Part shown: one piece after another, positions 19,289 to 29,061 of the stretch
Layout of the letters: each line of letters opens with the position of its first letter
Position numbering within the stretch: position 1 is the first letter of the stretch
Assembly (NCBI RefSeq): GCF_947499705.1
Contig: NZ_CANMPJ010000001.1
Span: forward strand, 1,523,501-1,587,500
Length of the DNA stretch: 64,000 nucleotides
Source: an uncultured Erythrobacter sp.
GTDB lineage: Bacteria; Pseudomonadota; Alphaproteobacteria; Sphingomonadales; Sphingomonadaceae
Reading direction: 5' to 3'
Translations under genes and position numbers: made by a program
The notes under the pieces: generated by a model
What the model was told of the DNA's origin: nothing
What the model saw: only the letters and a program-made list of their open reading frames with translations
Databases searched by the model: none

Positions 19289-22015
19289 CTACCCGTTTGA
19301 AAAGGCCATCTTCTCTGGATTGCCGCGAAGAACCGCGAAAGTGCCATCCGCCCGGCGTTTGAGAGGCATGGTGAACTCGACACCAGAGCGGTTTTCCCGC
19401 GACCAACGGACTTGAGCGGTCACACTCTTGCCCGCTGCGAATTCGATTTCGATCGTACTGCCCGGCGGAATATTCCAAAGCCCTTCGACCATGGAACCGC
19501 CTTCGGAAATGTTGCGCACCGTAGCGTTCAACCGGTTGCCAGCATAGACCACCATCACCCGGCGCAGGAGCACCTGACGAGGCGAACGAGCAGCCTTCGG
19601 ACCGCTGGCTTCGGCAGCGAGGTCTCCCGCAACAACCGCGCTTGCGTCCTCTGCGGCCATCGGTTTGAAATAAATGTAGCCTTGGACGTGGCTGCAACCA
19701 AGCAGTCGGATCAGCTCGAGCTCATCGAGTGTTTCCACGCCTTCAGCGGTCGTATCCATGTTGAGCGCTTCGGCCAGACTGGTGATCGAGGAGATGATCG
19801 CTCCATTGCGGCTGCCATCTTCGGTCGCACCCCGAACGAAGCTCTGGTCGATCTTGATCTTGTCGAACGGCGCCTTTTTCAAATAGCCGAGCGAGGAATA
19901 GCCTGTACCGAAATCATCGAGCGCCAGGCGCACGCCAACGCGTTTCAGCGCCTTGAACATCGCATCTGTGCCCTGGCTGTCATTCAGGAACACACTTTCG
20001 GTGATTTCGAGCTCTAGTCGCTCAGGGCTGACACCAGCATGCGCGAGTGCATTTGCAACGATGGTGGGCAGTTCGGGGTTTGAGAACTGCAAAGGCGATA
20101 CGTTGACCGCGCAGCGGATCGATTCCGGCCACGTCGCTAGGTCGGCGCATGCGGTGCGCAGTGCCCATTGACCCATTTGGTCGATCAGGCCTGCATCCTC
20201 GGCGATAGGGACGAATTTGCCTGGTGAAATCCACCCGCGCTTGTGGTGTTTCCAGCGCATCAGCGCTTCGAAGCCGACGATCTTCTCGGTCGCGGCGTAG
20301 ACGACGGGTTGATAGTAGAGATGCAGGTCCCCGCGAACGATCGCTTCGCGCAGGTCCTGCTCCAGTTCCGCGCGCTCTTCTGCGGCGGAATGCAGGTCTT
20401 CCGCGTAGAACCGATGGCAACCGCGCCCGGCATCCTTGGCCGCGTAGAGTGCGAGGTCGACATTGCGGATCAGATCATCGGTTGTCGAACCGTGTTCCGG
20501 AGCGATCGCGACCCCTAATGAAGCGCCAATTACAACGCTTTGACCATCGATCGAGTATGGCTGCGAAAGCGAGGCGATAATTTCGTTGGCGAGGTTCGCG
20601 AGTTGCTCGCGCTTGACGTGGCCGGGCACAAGCACCTCGAACTCGTCACCGCCCAGTCGGCCACAGCGCCCCTGCCCGTTGACGGCAACTTCCAGTCGTT
20701 GGGCCACTTGCTTGAGCAAGGCGTCGCCCGCCGGATGGCCCAACGTATCGTTGACGTGTTTGAATCGGTCGAGATCCAGCAGTAGAACTGAACACACGCG
20801 ATCACGATCACGCGGTGCCGCTAGGATCTGTTCCAGCGCCTGGCCCATCTGCACGCGGTTGGCGAGACCTGTAAGCGAGTCGAAGTGTGCAAGGCGAGAA
20901 ACCTGCTGTTCGCTGCGGCGTTTTTCGGTCAGGTCGGAACCGTGTCCGCGAAAGCCGCAGAAGTTCTTGAAAGAGTCGTAGACCGGTCGCCCGGTTAGTG
21001 ACCACCAGCGCTCTTGCTCACCAGACGCCGCGCGCAATTCCACATCGTGAAAAGCGGATCGAGCGGACAGGTGGAATGCAAGCGTCCGCTCGGCGTCGGC
21101 GGTGCCTTGATTGGGATCGACAATCTCGCTTAGCGGGTTGCCCAGCATTTCTTCTGGCGTGCGGCCCAACACTTCGGCTGCTGAGGGTGAGATGTAGCTG
21201 ATCTGACCACGGCGATCGGTCTCCCAAAACCATCCCTGCCCAGTCTCTTCAAAGCTCCGCAGGATGTCTTCAGCGCGAGCCGCCACACGCTCGCGGGCTT
21301 CGGTTTGGATGCGCTTCTTCTCTGCGGCCTTCCATTCAATCCTAGCCACCAACATAAGGGTCAACGCAGCGCCTATTACGGCTGAGACAGTCAGCGGGCT
21401 GGGTAGGACCAAGGAGAACGCGGCCCAAACCGAGATCTTCGCGGTAAAGAGCGAAACAATTCGCATGCCGAACAAGGCGGCAGATGCGGCGTTGATGCAG
21501 ATGATGGTGGCAACGGCCCACTGCCAGGCAAGTCCAGCCTGAACCCAGGCAGCAATCAAGTAACCTGCGCAGGCCATCGGCAGGATGATCCCGATGACCA
21601 CCAAAATCTGTCGCACTATATCCGGCGTGCCAGCACGGCGTTCGATCTGGGCAAGCGTGGAACCAAGCGCCAGAATTACGACCGACGCGAGACCTGCGAC
21701 ACGCGCCAAGCCTAACGGAACAGTCTGCGAAACACCTGCCGCAAGGCCATACGCAACAAGGAGAAACAGCGCCATGGCACGCGGCTGACGCGGCAGGTAG
21801 AATTGGTACTCGGGGCGCAATCCGCCATCGGGCGGTGGCGCTATCGGCGCGGGGGAGTTCTCCAGGCGATTGGCGGCGCGGCGGTCATTGCTGGCGCGAG
21901 CATCAGACTTCGGGTCTGATTTGGCGGATTGACGAACAGGAACAACCGTCCGCTGTTCCGTTTCACCGGAACCGGAGTTCTCTTTTACCAATTTCCTGAC
22001 TGCTCGACCGCTCAT
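19289..22015 (-). CDS. Membrane PAS-GGDEF-EAL-PilZ c-di-GMP turnover protein
   Basis: 908 residues from the ATG at 22015. A disordered basic N-terminus is followed by several transmembrane helices (about residues 85-230), then PAS (GQGWFWETDRRGQISYIS), GGDEF (GRLGGDEFEVLVPG), EAL (GFEALMRWKHHKRG, SPLQF, LEITESVFL, LDDFGTGYSSLGYL, TAEGVET) and a C-terminal PilZ domain (LLRRVMVVYAG, VRNISEGGSMVEG). Catalytic residues of both GGDEF and EAL motifs are present, so it could make or break c-di-GMP, with PilZ sensing the same nucleotide. The GGDEF lacks an RxxD inhibitory site. Its soluble, EAL-degenerate paralogue lies directly downstream. Confidence 0.92.
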   Translation of the reverse strand: MSGRAVRKLVKENSGSGETEQRTVVPVRQSAKSDPKSDARASNDRRAANRLENSPAPIAPPPDGGLRPEYQFYLPRQPRAMALFLLVAYGLAAGVSQTVPLGLARVAGLASVVILALGSTLAQIERRAGTPDIVRQILVVIGIILPMACAGYLIAAWVQAGLAWQWAVATIICINAASAALFGMRIVSLFTAKISVWAAFSLVLPSPLTVSAVIGAALTLMLVARIEWKAAEKKRIQTEARERVAARAEDILRSFEETGQGWFWETDRRGQISYISPSAAEVLGRTPEEMLGNPLSEIVDPNQGTADAERTLAFHLSARSAFHDVELRAASGEQERWWSLTGRPVYDSFKNFCGFRGHGSDLTEKRRSEQQVSRLAHFDSLTGLANRVQMGQALEQILAAPRDRDRVCSVLLLDLDRFKHVNDTLGHPAGDALLKQVAQRLEVAVNGQGRCGRLGGDEFEVLVPGHVKREQLANLANEIIASLSQPYSIDGQSVVIGASLGVAIAPEHGSTTDDLIRNVDLALYAAKDAGRGCHRFYAEDLHSAAEERAELEQDLREAIVRGDLHLYYQPVVYAATEKIVGFEALMRWKHHKRGWISPGKFVPIAEDAGLIDQMGQWALRTACADLATWPESIRCAVNVSPLQFSNPELPTIVANALAHAGVSPERLELEITESVFLNDSQGTDAMFKALKRVGVRLALDDFGTGYSSLGYLKKAPFDKIKIDQSFVRGATEDGSRNGAIISSITSLAEALNMDTTAEGVETLDELELIRLLGCSHVQGYIYFKPMAAEDASAVVAGDLAAEASGPKAARSPRQVLLRRVMVVYAGNRLNATVRNISEGGSMVEGLWNIPPGSTIEIEFAAGKSVTAQVRWSRENRSGVEFTMPLKRRADGTFAVLRGNPEKMAFSNG

Positions 22016-22084
22016 GGATGAGCAATGGCCTATCTCCGCCTGCAAAACGGTTAATCGCGTGGCTTAACAAATACCGAAGATGCG

Positions 22085-22113
22085 GGCGCATTGCGCCTTG
22101 ACGCGGCGGTCAA
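22085..22113. promoter_or_regulatory. Palindromes in the divergent promoter region before phaC
   Basis: In the 172-base gap between divergent genes, GGCGCA-T-TGCGCC (22085-22097) is immediately followed by TTGAC-6-GTCAA (22098-22113). Two adjacent dyads in a divergent promoter region suggest a repressor operator, perhaps controlling PHA synthesis, but no regulator is identified and no core promoter is certain. Confidence 0.3.
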
Positions 22114-22187
22114 CTTGAAAACTGCCGACCTGACCGGCATGTGGAACCCAACCGAGTTTGAAAGCTTGGATAGAAAAAGGGGATGTT

Positions 22188-23885
22188 ATGGCTGACGGCA
22201 CCGTAAAGCTCGAGAACGAAGCGGCACAATCTACCAACGCACTGGGTCCATTAATCGGCGTGGCGCGTGAGGATTTCGTGAGCGCCGTTGCGCTGCTGTT
22301 GCGCGAGACGGCAAGTGACCCGAGCCGTGCGTTCCGCCACGCGCAATCTTTTGGCGAAGACATGGTCAAGATCATGACCGGCAAGAGCGAACTTGCGCCT
22401 GATCCCAAAGACAAACGTTTTCAGGATCCGGCCTGGCAATTCAACCCGTTTTTCCGCGCCGGTGCGCAGTATTATCTCGCCGTGCAGAAGGGTATGCGCA
22501 GCTGGCTCGAAGAGCTTGAACTGGACGAACTGGAACGCAATCGTGCGAACTTCATCGCCAATATCATCCTCGATGGCCTAGCCCCGACGAACACACTAGC
22601 GGGCAATCCGATTGCGCAGAAGCAGATCATTAATTCGGGTGGTCTTTCGCTGATCAAGGGCCTGCAAAACGCCTACAACGATCTGGTCCATAACAAGGGC
22701 ATGGTTAGCCAGGTCGACAAGCGTCCGTTCAAGCTGGGCGAGAACATTGCGACGTCGAAAGGTTCCGTGGTCCACCGCACAGAAATGTACGAGTTGGTCC
22801 AGTACGCTCCGACGACCGATGATGTTTACGAAATCCCCCAACTGACGGTCCCGCCGCAGATCAACAAGATGTATATCAACGACCTCTCTCCGGAGAAGTC
22901 GATCATCAAATGGCAGGTCGACAACGGGCTGCAAACCTTCGTGATTTCCTGGCGCAATCCGTCGAAGGATCAGGGCCATTGGGACATGGCCGACTACATC
23001 GCATCGTGCGAGGATGCTCTCGAGGTTGTCTCTGAGATTACCGGCTCGAAAAAGGTTAATGTTTCAGCCGGTTGTTCGGGTGGGCAGACGGCGTCTGTGC
23101 TTGCATCGAAGCTCGCAGCGACAAACAATGACGTCCTGGGCACACTCACTTTGATGGTCTGCGTTCTGCACCCCAAACAGACCGATATCGAAGCCGCGTC
23201 TCTCGTCAGTGAAAACGGGACGCAGCTTGCACGTCAAAGGGCAGCCAAGGCCGGCGTGATCAAGGCCGACGATCTGGCGCGCGGCTTCGCATGGCTTCGC
23301 CCCAATGATCTGATCTGGAACTATGTGATCAACAATTACCTGCTCGGCATGGATCCGCCCGCGTTCGATGTGCTGTACTGGAATGCCGATGCGACCAACC
23401 TTTCGGCCAGTCTCATGGGTGACTTCCTGACACTGTTCGAAACGCTTGCCTTCACCAAACAGGGCGAAGTCGAGATGGCTGACCATATGGTCGATCTAAG
23501 CAAGATCACCTCGGACCTCTTCATCCTCGGCGGTGTCACCGACCACATCACGCCGTGGAAGGCGACTTATCGTTCGACCCAGCTATTTGGGTCGAAGGAC
23601 GTCACCTATGTGCTCAGTCAATCCGGTCATATGCAGGCAATCCTGAACCCTCCGGGAAATCCCAAAGCCAAGTATTTCGTTCAGAAGAAGAAGGGTAAGC
23701 TCCCGGCAACCGCCGATGAGTGGCTGCAAGGCACCGAAGAGGTCAAAGGTAGCTGGTGGCCATACTGGATGGAGTGGATCCAAAAGCGTTCGGGCAACAA
23801 GCAGCCCGCGCCTGCCGAGCTGGGAAGCAAGGCGCATTCCCCAACAGACCCCGCCCCCGGACTCTACGTCGTTGAAGAAGTCTGA
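22188..23885 (+). CDS. phaC: Poly(3-hydroxyalkanoate) synthase, class II-like PhaC
   Basis: A 565-residue synthase that polymerises hydroxyacyl-CoA into PHA granules. The ATG at 22188 has a good AAGGGGA site. The lipase-like box reads SAGCSGGQTA with catalytic Cys at about residue 296. The Asp is in GGVTDHITPW and the His in SQSGHMQAILNPP, and ISWRNP precedes the box. The overall length and these motifs match single-subunit class I/II enzymes, closest by eye to Pseudomonas mcl-type PhaC. It is followed by a depolymerase gene, making a storage-and-release pair. No phasin or PhaR gene is in the window. Substrate chain length is inferred only. Confidence 0.9.
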   Translation: MADGTVKLENEAAQSTNALGPLIGVAREDFVSAVALLLRETASDPSRAFRHAQSFGEDMVKIMTGKSELAPDPKDKRFQDPAWQFNPFFRAGAQYYLAVQKGMRSWLEELELDELERNRANFIANIILDGLAPTNTLAGNPIAQKQIINSGGLSLIKGLQNAYNDLVHNKGMVSQVDKRPFKLGENIATSKGSVVHRTEMYELVQYAPTTDDVYEIPQLTVPPQINKMYINDLSPEKSIIKWQVDNGLQTFVISWRNPSKDQGHWDMADYIASCEDALEVVSEITGSKKVNVSAGCSGGQTASVLASKLAATNNDVLGTLTLMVCVLHPKQTDIEAASLVSENGTQLARQRAAKAGVIKADDLARGFAWLRPNDLIWNYVINNYLLGMDPPAFDVLYWNADATNLSASLMGDFLTLFETLAFTKQGEVEMADHMVDLSKITSDLFILGGVTDHITPWKATYRSTQLFGSKDVTYVLSQSGHMQAILNPPGNPKAKYFVQKKKGKLPATADEWLQGTEEVKGSWWPYWMEWIQKRSGNKQPAPAELGSKAHSPTDPAPGLYVVEEV

Positions 23886-23921
23886 TAGAGGCGCGCCACA
23901 ACAATTGAACAAAAAGCTTAT

Positions 23922-23960
23922 GGGAGGCAGCCCCGTTAGGGATCAACGAGGCTGCCTCCC
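23922..23960 (+). terminator. Strong hairpin between phaC and phaZ
   Basis: Eleven-base perfect arms GGGAGGCAGCC (23922-23932) and GGCTGCCTCCC (23950-23960), with an inner CGTT/AACG pairing inside the loop. No T run follows, so it is either an mRNA-stabilising or attenuating hairpin or a weak terminator that lets some transcription reach phaZ. Confidence 0.55.
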
Positions 23961-24007
23961 ACCCGCGCTTTGAGGGATCGTAGGCGCGTCGAAAGGACGG
24001 GAAATAC

Positions 24008-24865
24008 ATGGCGGATGCTATGAAAGACGCGGTCGTCACCATGGAAGAGGTGGGCGGCCGGACGCTACGGGTTGCTACATGGAGGCTCGATCAGCCCTCC
24101 GATCATTTGCCGGTTTTGTTCTTCAACGGCATTGGCGCGAATATCGAAGCCGTTGCTCCGTTGGCCGAGGCGCTTTCAGAGCGCCCCTTCATCATGTTCG
24201 ACATGCCCGGTGTGGGCGAATCGCCCGAGCCGACCGTGCCTTACAACCCCTTCACGATGAGCTGGACCGCAGCACTGCTTCTCGACCGATTCGGCGTCGG
24301 CACTGTCGATGTCATGGGGATCAGCTGGGGCGGCGGCATGGCACAGCATTTCGCCATGCAACATGCAAACCGCACTCGCCGCGTAACGTTGATTGCGACC
24401 AGCGCAGGCATGCTGATGATGCCGGGCAGCCCCAAAGCGCTGACAAAGATGGCCAATCCGCGTCGCTACATCGATCCCGAATTCATGCAGAAGAATTTTG
24501 AAACGCTCTATGGCGAAGGGCTCGGCAAGAGTTCGGGCAAAGGCGGACATATGTCACGCCTGAAACCGCCGACGACGCGCGGTTACATGTACCAATTGCT
24601 GTGTATGCTCGGCTGGACGAGCGCACCCGCCCTACCCTTCCTGCTCAAGCAAAAGACGCTTATCATGATGGGCGATGACGATGCGATTGTGCCGCTAACC
24701 AACGGCAAATTCCTGTCGATGCTGATCCCCAACAACGAACTTGTCGTGATGGAAGGCGGCGGACACCTGTTCCTACTCAGCCACAAAGACGAAAGCGTCG
24801 CTGCGATCCGCAAACATCTTGATGCGCCGGAGACCGCGGACGAAGTTGGGGCCAAAGCCGCCTAG
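24008..24865 (+). CDS. phaZ: Intracellular poly(3-hydroxyalkanoate) depolymerase, PhaZ-like
   Basis: A 285-residue alpha/beta hydrolase. HGxG-like LFFNGIGANIE precedes the nucleophile elbow GISWGGGMAQ (Ser at about 106); the Asp is in MMGDDDAIVP and the His in EGGGHLFLLS. PGSPKAL...NPRRYIDPEF and the YMYQLLCMLGW segment match the intracellular mcl-PHA depolymerase family, not general esterases. It would release hydroxy acids from granules made by the upstream PhaC. It is 122 bases downstream of phaC on the same strand, with a strong hairpin between them that may lower its expression. Confidence 0.85.
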   Translation: MADAMKDAVVTMEEVGGRTLRVATWRLDQPSDHLPVLFFNGIGANIEAVAPLAEALSERPFIMFDMPGVGESPEPTVPYNPFTMSWTAALLLDRFGVGTVDVMGISWGGGMAQHFAMQHANRTRRVTLIATSAGMLMMPGSPKALTKMANPRRYIDPEFMQKNFETLYGEGLGKSSGKGGHMSRLKPPTTRGYMYQLLCMLGWTSAPALPFLLKQKTLIMMGDDDAIVPLTNGKFLSMLIPNNELVVMEGGGHLFLLSHKDESVAAIRKHLDAPETADEVGAKAA

Positions 24866-24946
24866 AGACATTCGAGCATTCCGCCCAGATGAGGCGGAAG
24901 CTCAGGGAGAGACGCGATAGCGACAGCCATTCCACCGGCGAAATCC

Positions 24947-26389
24947 GTGCCCCCGCGAGCCCATCACGGCAGTGGAGGCGCACTGAGCAAGACCGGGTTC
25001 GCTTGGGCTGTCTTCGAATGGGCGCGCAATCCCTATTACATTCTGATCGTTATCTACATTTTCGCGCCGTATTTCGCGCGCGACATTATCGGGGCAGACC
25101 TGCTGGCGAGCGGCGACTTGGCCGCGCTGGGGCCGGACGAAGCGCAGAAAACCGCCAATGCTCAGGGGCAAGCGACGATTGCTTCGGTCACAAAATGGGC
25201 GGGATTGATCGCGGCGCTCACTGCTCCATTCCTTGGCGCAGCTCTGGATCGTGGTGGGCGTTTGAAGCCACTCCTAGCTGTATTTCTGGGCGCGATCACA
25301 GCTTGTTCTGCCCTGCTTTGGTTCGCGCAGCCGGGCGGCGCTGGCCTGCCCGTGTGGGCGATCATGACGCTGCTCGTAATCGCCTATGTCTGCTACACCT
25401 ATTCCGAGGTCACCCACAATGCGATGCTGTCTGTCGCAGGTGAACCGCAGCGGCTTTCGATGATTTCAGGCGTTGGCTTGGGCCTCGGCAATCTGGCTGC
25501 AGTTTTGATCTTTGTCGCGATTGCGGTTCTGTTCATCCTGCCGGGCGCGATCCAGTGGCCCTTTGCGAAGCCGCAATTCGGCTTCGACCTTGCCAGCTTT
25601 GATCATGCCCGGATAGCCGGCCCAATATGCGCGGTCTGGTTGGCTGCCTTTTCGATCCCTTTCTTCATGAACGCCAAAGACCCCGGTGTGCCGGGCGCAA
25701 GCTGGCGAACGGCTATTGTGGAAGGGTTTCAAGCGGTTCTGAAGACCGTGCGCGAAGCAACCAAATATCCCGACCTGATGAAATTCCTGATCGCACGCAT
25801 GTTTTATCAGGATGGCATGGCGGCCTTGCTGGCATTGGCGGCCGTTTACGTCGCACTGTTCCTCGAATGGGGCTTCCTCAATATGCTCTGCTTTGCAATC
25901 TTCGCATCGGCGTGGGCCTTCCTAGGCGGCATTTTCGGCGGTTGGCTCGATGGCAAGGTCGGCGTGAAGAACGCTCTGATCATCGAGATCTTGGGCATGG
26001 TGATGGCCTTCACGCTTCAGCTATCCATCACCCAGGAAAGCCTGCTTTTTGGAGCGATTGAGAATTATCAGGTGTGGGATGGACTGGTCTTTCAGTCACT
26101 GTCCGACCTGTCCTACCTCGCTTTGGTCAGTTTCGTTGCTGTCACCGCGACAGCGAGTATCTCGTCAAGCCGAGCAATGCTTGTGACGCTTGCACCGCCG
26201 GGCCGCAGCGGTGAATTCTTCGGTCTCTATGCAATCGCCGGGACGATCACCGTTTGGATGGGTCCGCTGCTGGTCGAGATATTCACCACAGCCTTCAACG
26301 ATCAACGGATCGGCATGGCGTCGATCTGCCTGCTGTTTTCCGCCGGTCTGGCGGTGCTGTTGTTCGTGAGGATGCCGCAGCGGGCCTAA
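24947..26389 (+). CDS. MFS permease of the UMF1 (Atg22-like) family
   Basis: About 480 residues with eleven to twelve hydrophobic segments and an N-terminal FAWAVFEWARNPYYILI, typical of the UMF1 group of major facilitator transporters. A loop DEAQKTANAQGQ and cytoplasmic repeat-like LDRGGRLKPLL follow. Atg22-related proteins export amino acids in yeast vacuoles; the bacterial substrate is unknown. The start is uncertain: GTG at 24947 is used, with no clear Shine-Dalgarno site. It follows phaZ by 81 bases on the same strand and precedes an amidohydrolase, so export or import of acylated compounds is possible but unproven. Confidence 0.85.
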   Translation: MPPRAHHGSGGALSKTGFAWAVFEWARNPYYILIVIYIFAPYFARDIIGADLLASGDLAALGPDEAQKTANAQGQATIASVTKWAGLIAALTAPFLGAALDRGGRLKPLLAVFLGAITACSALLWFAQPGGAGLPVWAIMTLLVIAYVCYTYSEVTHNAMLSVAGEPQRLSMISGVGLGLGNLAAVLIFVAIAVLFILPGAIQWPFAKPQFGFDLASFDHARIAGPICAVWLAAFSIPFFMNAKDPGVPGASWRTAIVEGFQAVLKTVREATKYPDLMKFLIARMFYQDGMAALLALAAVYVALFLEWGFLNMLCFAIFASAWAFLGGIFGGWLDGKVGVKNALIIEILGMVMAFTLQLSITQESLLFGAIENYQVWDGLVFQSLSDLSYLALVSFVAVTATASISSSRAMLVTLAPPGRSGEFFGLYAIAGTITVWMGPLLVEIFTTAFNDQRIGMASICLLFSAGLAVLLFVRMPQRA

Positions 26390-26403
26390 GGCTCGATTCG
26401 GCA

Positions 26404-26416
26404 CCAGTACTACTGG
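26404..26416. promoter_or_regulatory. Short perfect palindrome upstream of the amidohydrolase gene
   Basis: CCAGTA-C-TACTGG (26404-26416) lies 52 bases before the amidohydrolase start, in a 78-base gap. It could be an operator for the amidohydrolase-SDR pair. The start itself has a clear GAGGAGAGA ribosome-binding site. Confidence 0.3.
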
Positions 26417-26467
26417 ACACGGCACGGCACTTAGGACACCTTCTCTTTCAATTGAGGAGAGAGAACC

Positions 26468-28234
26468 ATGCCAGCATTCGACCTGATCATTCGGGGCGGG
26501 ACCATCGTCGATGGAACGGGTGCAGAGAGCTTTACCGGCGACGTTGCGATCAAGGACGGCATCATCGCTGCGGTTGGCGATATCGCAGGCGATGCGAGTG
26601 AAGAGATCGATGCGACCGACAAGGTGGTCGCGCCCGGCTTTGTCGACATTCACACGCATTACGATGGTCAGGCGACATGGGATCAGGAAATGGCCCCCTC
26701 AAGCTGGCACGGCGTCACGACAGTTGTGATGGGCAATTGCGGCGTTGGCTTTGCGCCCGCCAAACCCGACCGCCACGAATGGCTGATCAGCCTGATGGAA
26801 GGCGTTGAGGACATTCCCGGCACTGCACTCGCCGAAGGAATCACGTGGGATTGGGAAACATTCCCGGAATATCTCGACTCTCTGGAGAAGCTGCCCCGCA
26901 CAGTCGATGTCGCGACCCATGTGCCGCACGGAGCGGTGCGCGCCTATGTGCTGGGCGACCGTGAACAACCGGGCGCCGTGCCGACCGAAGACGATATCAA
27001 GGCCATGTCCGACATCGTAGAGGAAGGCGTGCGCGCAGGCGCTCTCGGCTTTTCGACCTCTCGCACCGTGCTACACAAATCGGTCGATGGCGAACTCGTC
27101 CCCGGAACCACCGCCACGCCCGAAGAACTGGTGGCCATCGGCAAGGCCATGGGCCGCGCCAAGGATGCAGGCGGTTACGCGGTGTTCGAAATGGCCAGCG
27201 ACCTCCAGCGCGACTGGAACGAGTTTGAATGGATGGGCAAGCTCAGCCGCGAGGCCGGCATTCCGGTGACTTTCGCCGCGCTGGAGAGCATCGCCAAGGA
27301 AATGCCGCTCAAAGAGCAGATCGAAACGATGCGCGCCGAGAACGACAATGGCGCGAATATCGTCGCCCAGATTGCTCTGCGCGGAAACGGCATCATTATG
27401 GCGTGGCAAGGCACCGTGAACCCCTTTGCCTTCCGCCCCAGCTGGCAGGAAATCAAGGACCTGCCGTGGGAGCAGCAGAAGGCGAAGCTGCTCGATCCCG
27501 CGTTCAAAAAGCAATTGCTGTCCGAAGCCAACGACTATTCCGAAGCGCCGATGGACATAATCGGCGTGGTGATGGTCATCACCCAAGGCTGGGCGCTGCA
27601 ATATGAAATGGACCCGGAATTCGATTACGAGCCGGATGAAACCGCCAGCGTAAATGCGCGGGCCAATGCAGCGGGCGTCGATCCGCAGGAATACGCTTAC
27701 GATATGCTGTGCCGCGAGGATGCGACCGGCTTTATCTACCTTCCGATCCTGAACTACGCGGACGGCAATCTCGATTTCCTCCATCCGCTCCAGCACGCTG
27801 ACGACACGGTGAATTCTCTCTCTGATGGCGGCGCGCATTGCGGAACGATCTGCGATGCGGCTTCCCCAACATTCATGCTCGAACATTGGGTGAAGAACCG
27901 CAAGCGCGGGGACCGCATCACGCTAGAAAACGCGATCAAGCGCCAATGCCGCGATACCGCCATGCTCTACGGATTGGAGGATCGCGGCGTGATCGCCCCC
28001 GGCTATCTCGCCGATCTCAACGTGATCGACATGGAGCGCCTGAAGCTAGGTCGCCCATGGCTCGCTTTCGACCTGCCCGCTGGAGGCAAACGCCTGCTGC
28101 AAAAGGCCGATGGCTATGCCTGCACGATCAAGAACGGCGTTGTCACCTTTGAAGAAGGCAAATGGACCGGCGAGACCCCTGGTGGACTGATCCGTGGCCC
28201 GCAACGCGCCGAGCTTGCAGAAGCGGCTGAGTAG
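26468..28234 (+). CDS. Amidohydrolase, N-acyl-D-amino-acid deacylase-like
   Basis: A 588-residue amidohydrolase-superfamily enzyme. The N-terminal strand [15 protein letters not shown] is followed by the metal motif [16 protein letters not shown] and then [11 protein letters not shown], both typical of D-aminoacylases and related N-acyl-D-amino-acid deacylases. The C-terminal part has [15 protein letters not shown] and the usual [10 protein letters not shown] cap strand. It probably hydrolyses an amide in the cytosol; no signal peptide is seen. The substrate is not determined. An SDR gene begins on its last stop-codon base (TAGTG), so the two are translationally coupled. Confidence 0.88.
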   Translation: MPAFDLIIRGGTIVDGTGAESFTGDVAIKDGIIAAVGDIAGDASEEIDATDKVVAPGFVDIHTHYDGQATWDQEMAPSSWHGVTTVVMGNCGVGFAPAKPDRHEWLISLMEGVEDIPGTALAEGITWDWETFPEYLDSLEKLPRTVDVATHVPHGAVRAYVLGDREQPGAVPTEDDIKAMSDIVEEGVRAGALGFSTSRTVLHKSVDGELVPGTTATPEELVAIGKAMGRAKDAGGYAVFEMASDLQRDWNEFEWMGKLSREAGIPVTFAALESIAKEMPLKEQIETMRAENDNGANIVAQIALRGNGIIMAWQGTVNPFAFRPSWQEIKDLPWEQQKAKLLDPAFKKQLLSEANDYSEAPMDIIGVVMVITQGWALQYEMDPEFDYEPDETASVNARANAAGVDPQEYAYDMLCREDATGFIYLPILNYADGNLDFLHPLQHADDTVNSLSDGGAHCGTICDAASPTFMLEHWVKNRKRGDRITLENAIKRQCRDTAMLYGLEDRGVIAPGYLADLNVIDMERLKLGRPWLAFDLPAGGKRLLQKADGYACTIKNGVVTFEEGKWTGETPGGLIRGPQRAELAEAAE

Positions 28235-29058
28235 TGAGTCCGTTCGAGCCCAAACCCGGCGACTGGGCCGTCATAACCGGCGCAGGTCGAGGGATCGGTC
28301 GTTGGCTTGCTCAGCACTTTGCAGCCAAGGGCATGCGCATCTGCGCGCTCGATATTGACGCTTACGAAGCGGAGGAAACCGCGCGGCTGTGCGGGGCGGA
28401 CTCGCGGGCGCATGGGTGCGACGTATCCGATGCGAAGGAGACCCAGCGCGTCGCCGAGAAGCTGATCGCGCAGGGTGTGGAGCCTTCACTGCTATGGATA
28501 AACGCCGGGGTCGGCAGCGCTGATACCGTAAGCGGCGCGAAGGCCCGGACGCTCGACTGGCTGATGGGTGTCAACGTGATGGGGCCGGTCCACACCGCGC
28601 AGGCATGGCTGCCCATGCTCAAGTCCCGCGAAGGATCGCGCCATGTCGGCATTACCGCCAGCTCGGCCTCGGTCGTGCCGGTCAGCGGCCCTTTCACGCT
28701 CTACGCCACCACTAAGCAGATGACCGCCGCCATCGGTGAAGCGCTGACAGCGGAACTGGCCGAGGACATTATCGGCGTCACGATCCTGTGTCCCGGCATC
28801 CTCAACACCCAGATCTGGAATGCGGCACAGGCGCGGCCCGACCGCTTTGGCGGCGCACGGCAGGCTCCTGATGAGCTAGGCGAACACTGGCGAGCCCAGC
28901 CCGGCCCCGAAGTGTTGGAGCAAGGCCTGGATGCAGCGCTGGCCAAAGGTGGCGGCTGGTGCATCGTCCCGACCGAGCAAAGCACGTCCGAGGCGATGGA
29001 TGCGCGCCACAAAGCGCAGCGCGGCGGGCTTTACGACTACGCCGTGCCGAATGACTAA
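28234..29058 (+). CDS. Short-chain dehydrogenase/reductase
   Basis: A 274-residue classical SDR. The dinucleotide-binding TGAGRGIG motif is at residues ~16-23, an NAGVG variant of NNAG follows at about 90, catalytic Ser is in ITASSAS and the YxxxK pair is YATTK. The later CPGILNT segment is typical. The GTG start shares the last base of the upstream amidohydrolase stop, so the two form an operon and may act in one degradation route, which is inference. Cofactor preference: the second beta strand ends in an Asp (ALDID), which favours NAD. Confidence 0.88.
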   Translation: MSPFEPKPGDWAVITGAGRGIGRWLAQHFAAKGMRICALDIDAYEAEETARLCGADSRAHGCDVSDAKETQRVAEKLIAQGVEPSLLWINAGVGSADTVSGAKARTLDWLMGVNVMGPVHTAQAWLPMLKSREGSRHVGITASSASVVPVSGPFTLYATTKQMTAAIGEALTAELAEDIIGVTILCPGILNTQIWNAAQARPDRFGGARQAPDELGEHWRAQPGPEVLEQGLDAALAKGGGWCIVPTEQSTSEAMDARHKAQRGGLYDYAVPND

Positions 29059-29061
29059 GCC

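Noticed and set aside
24889..25443. Frame-shifted ORF within the MFS permease gene
   Set aside because: Low-complexity Arg-rich translation, overlaps the transporter in another frame.
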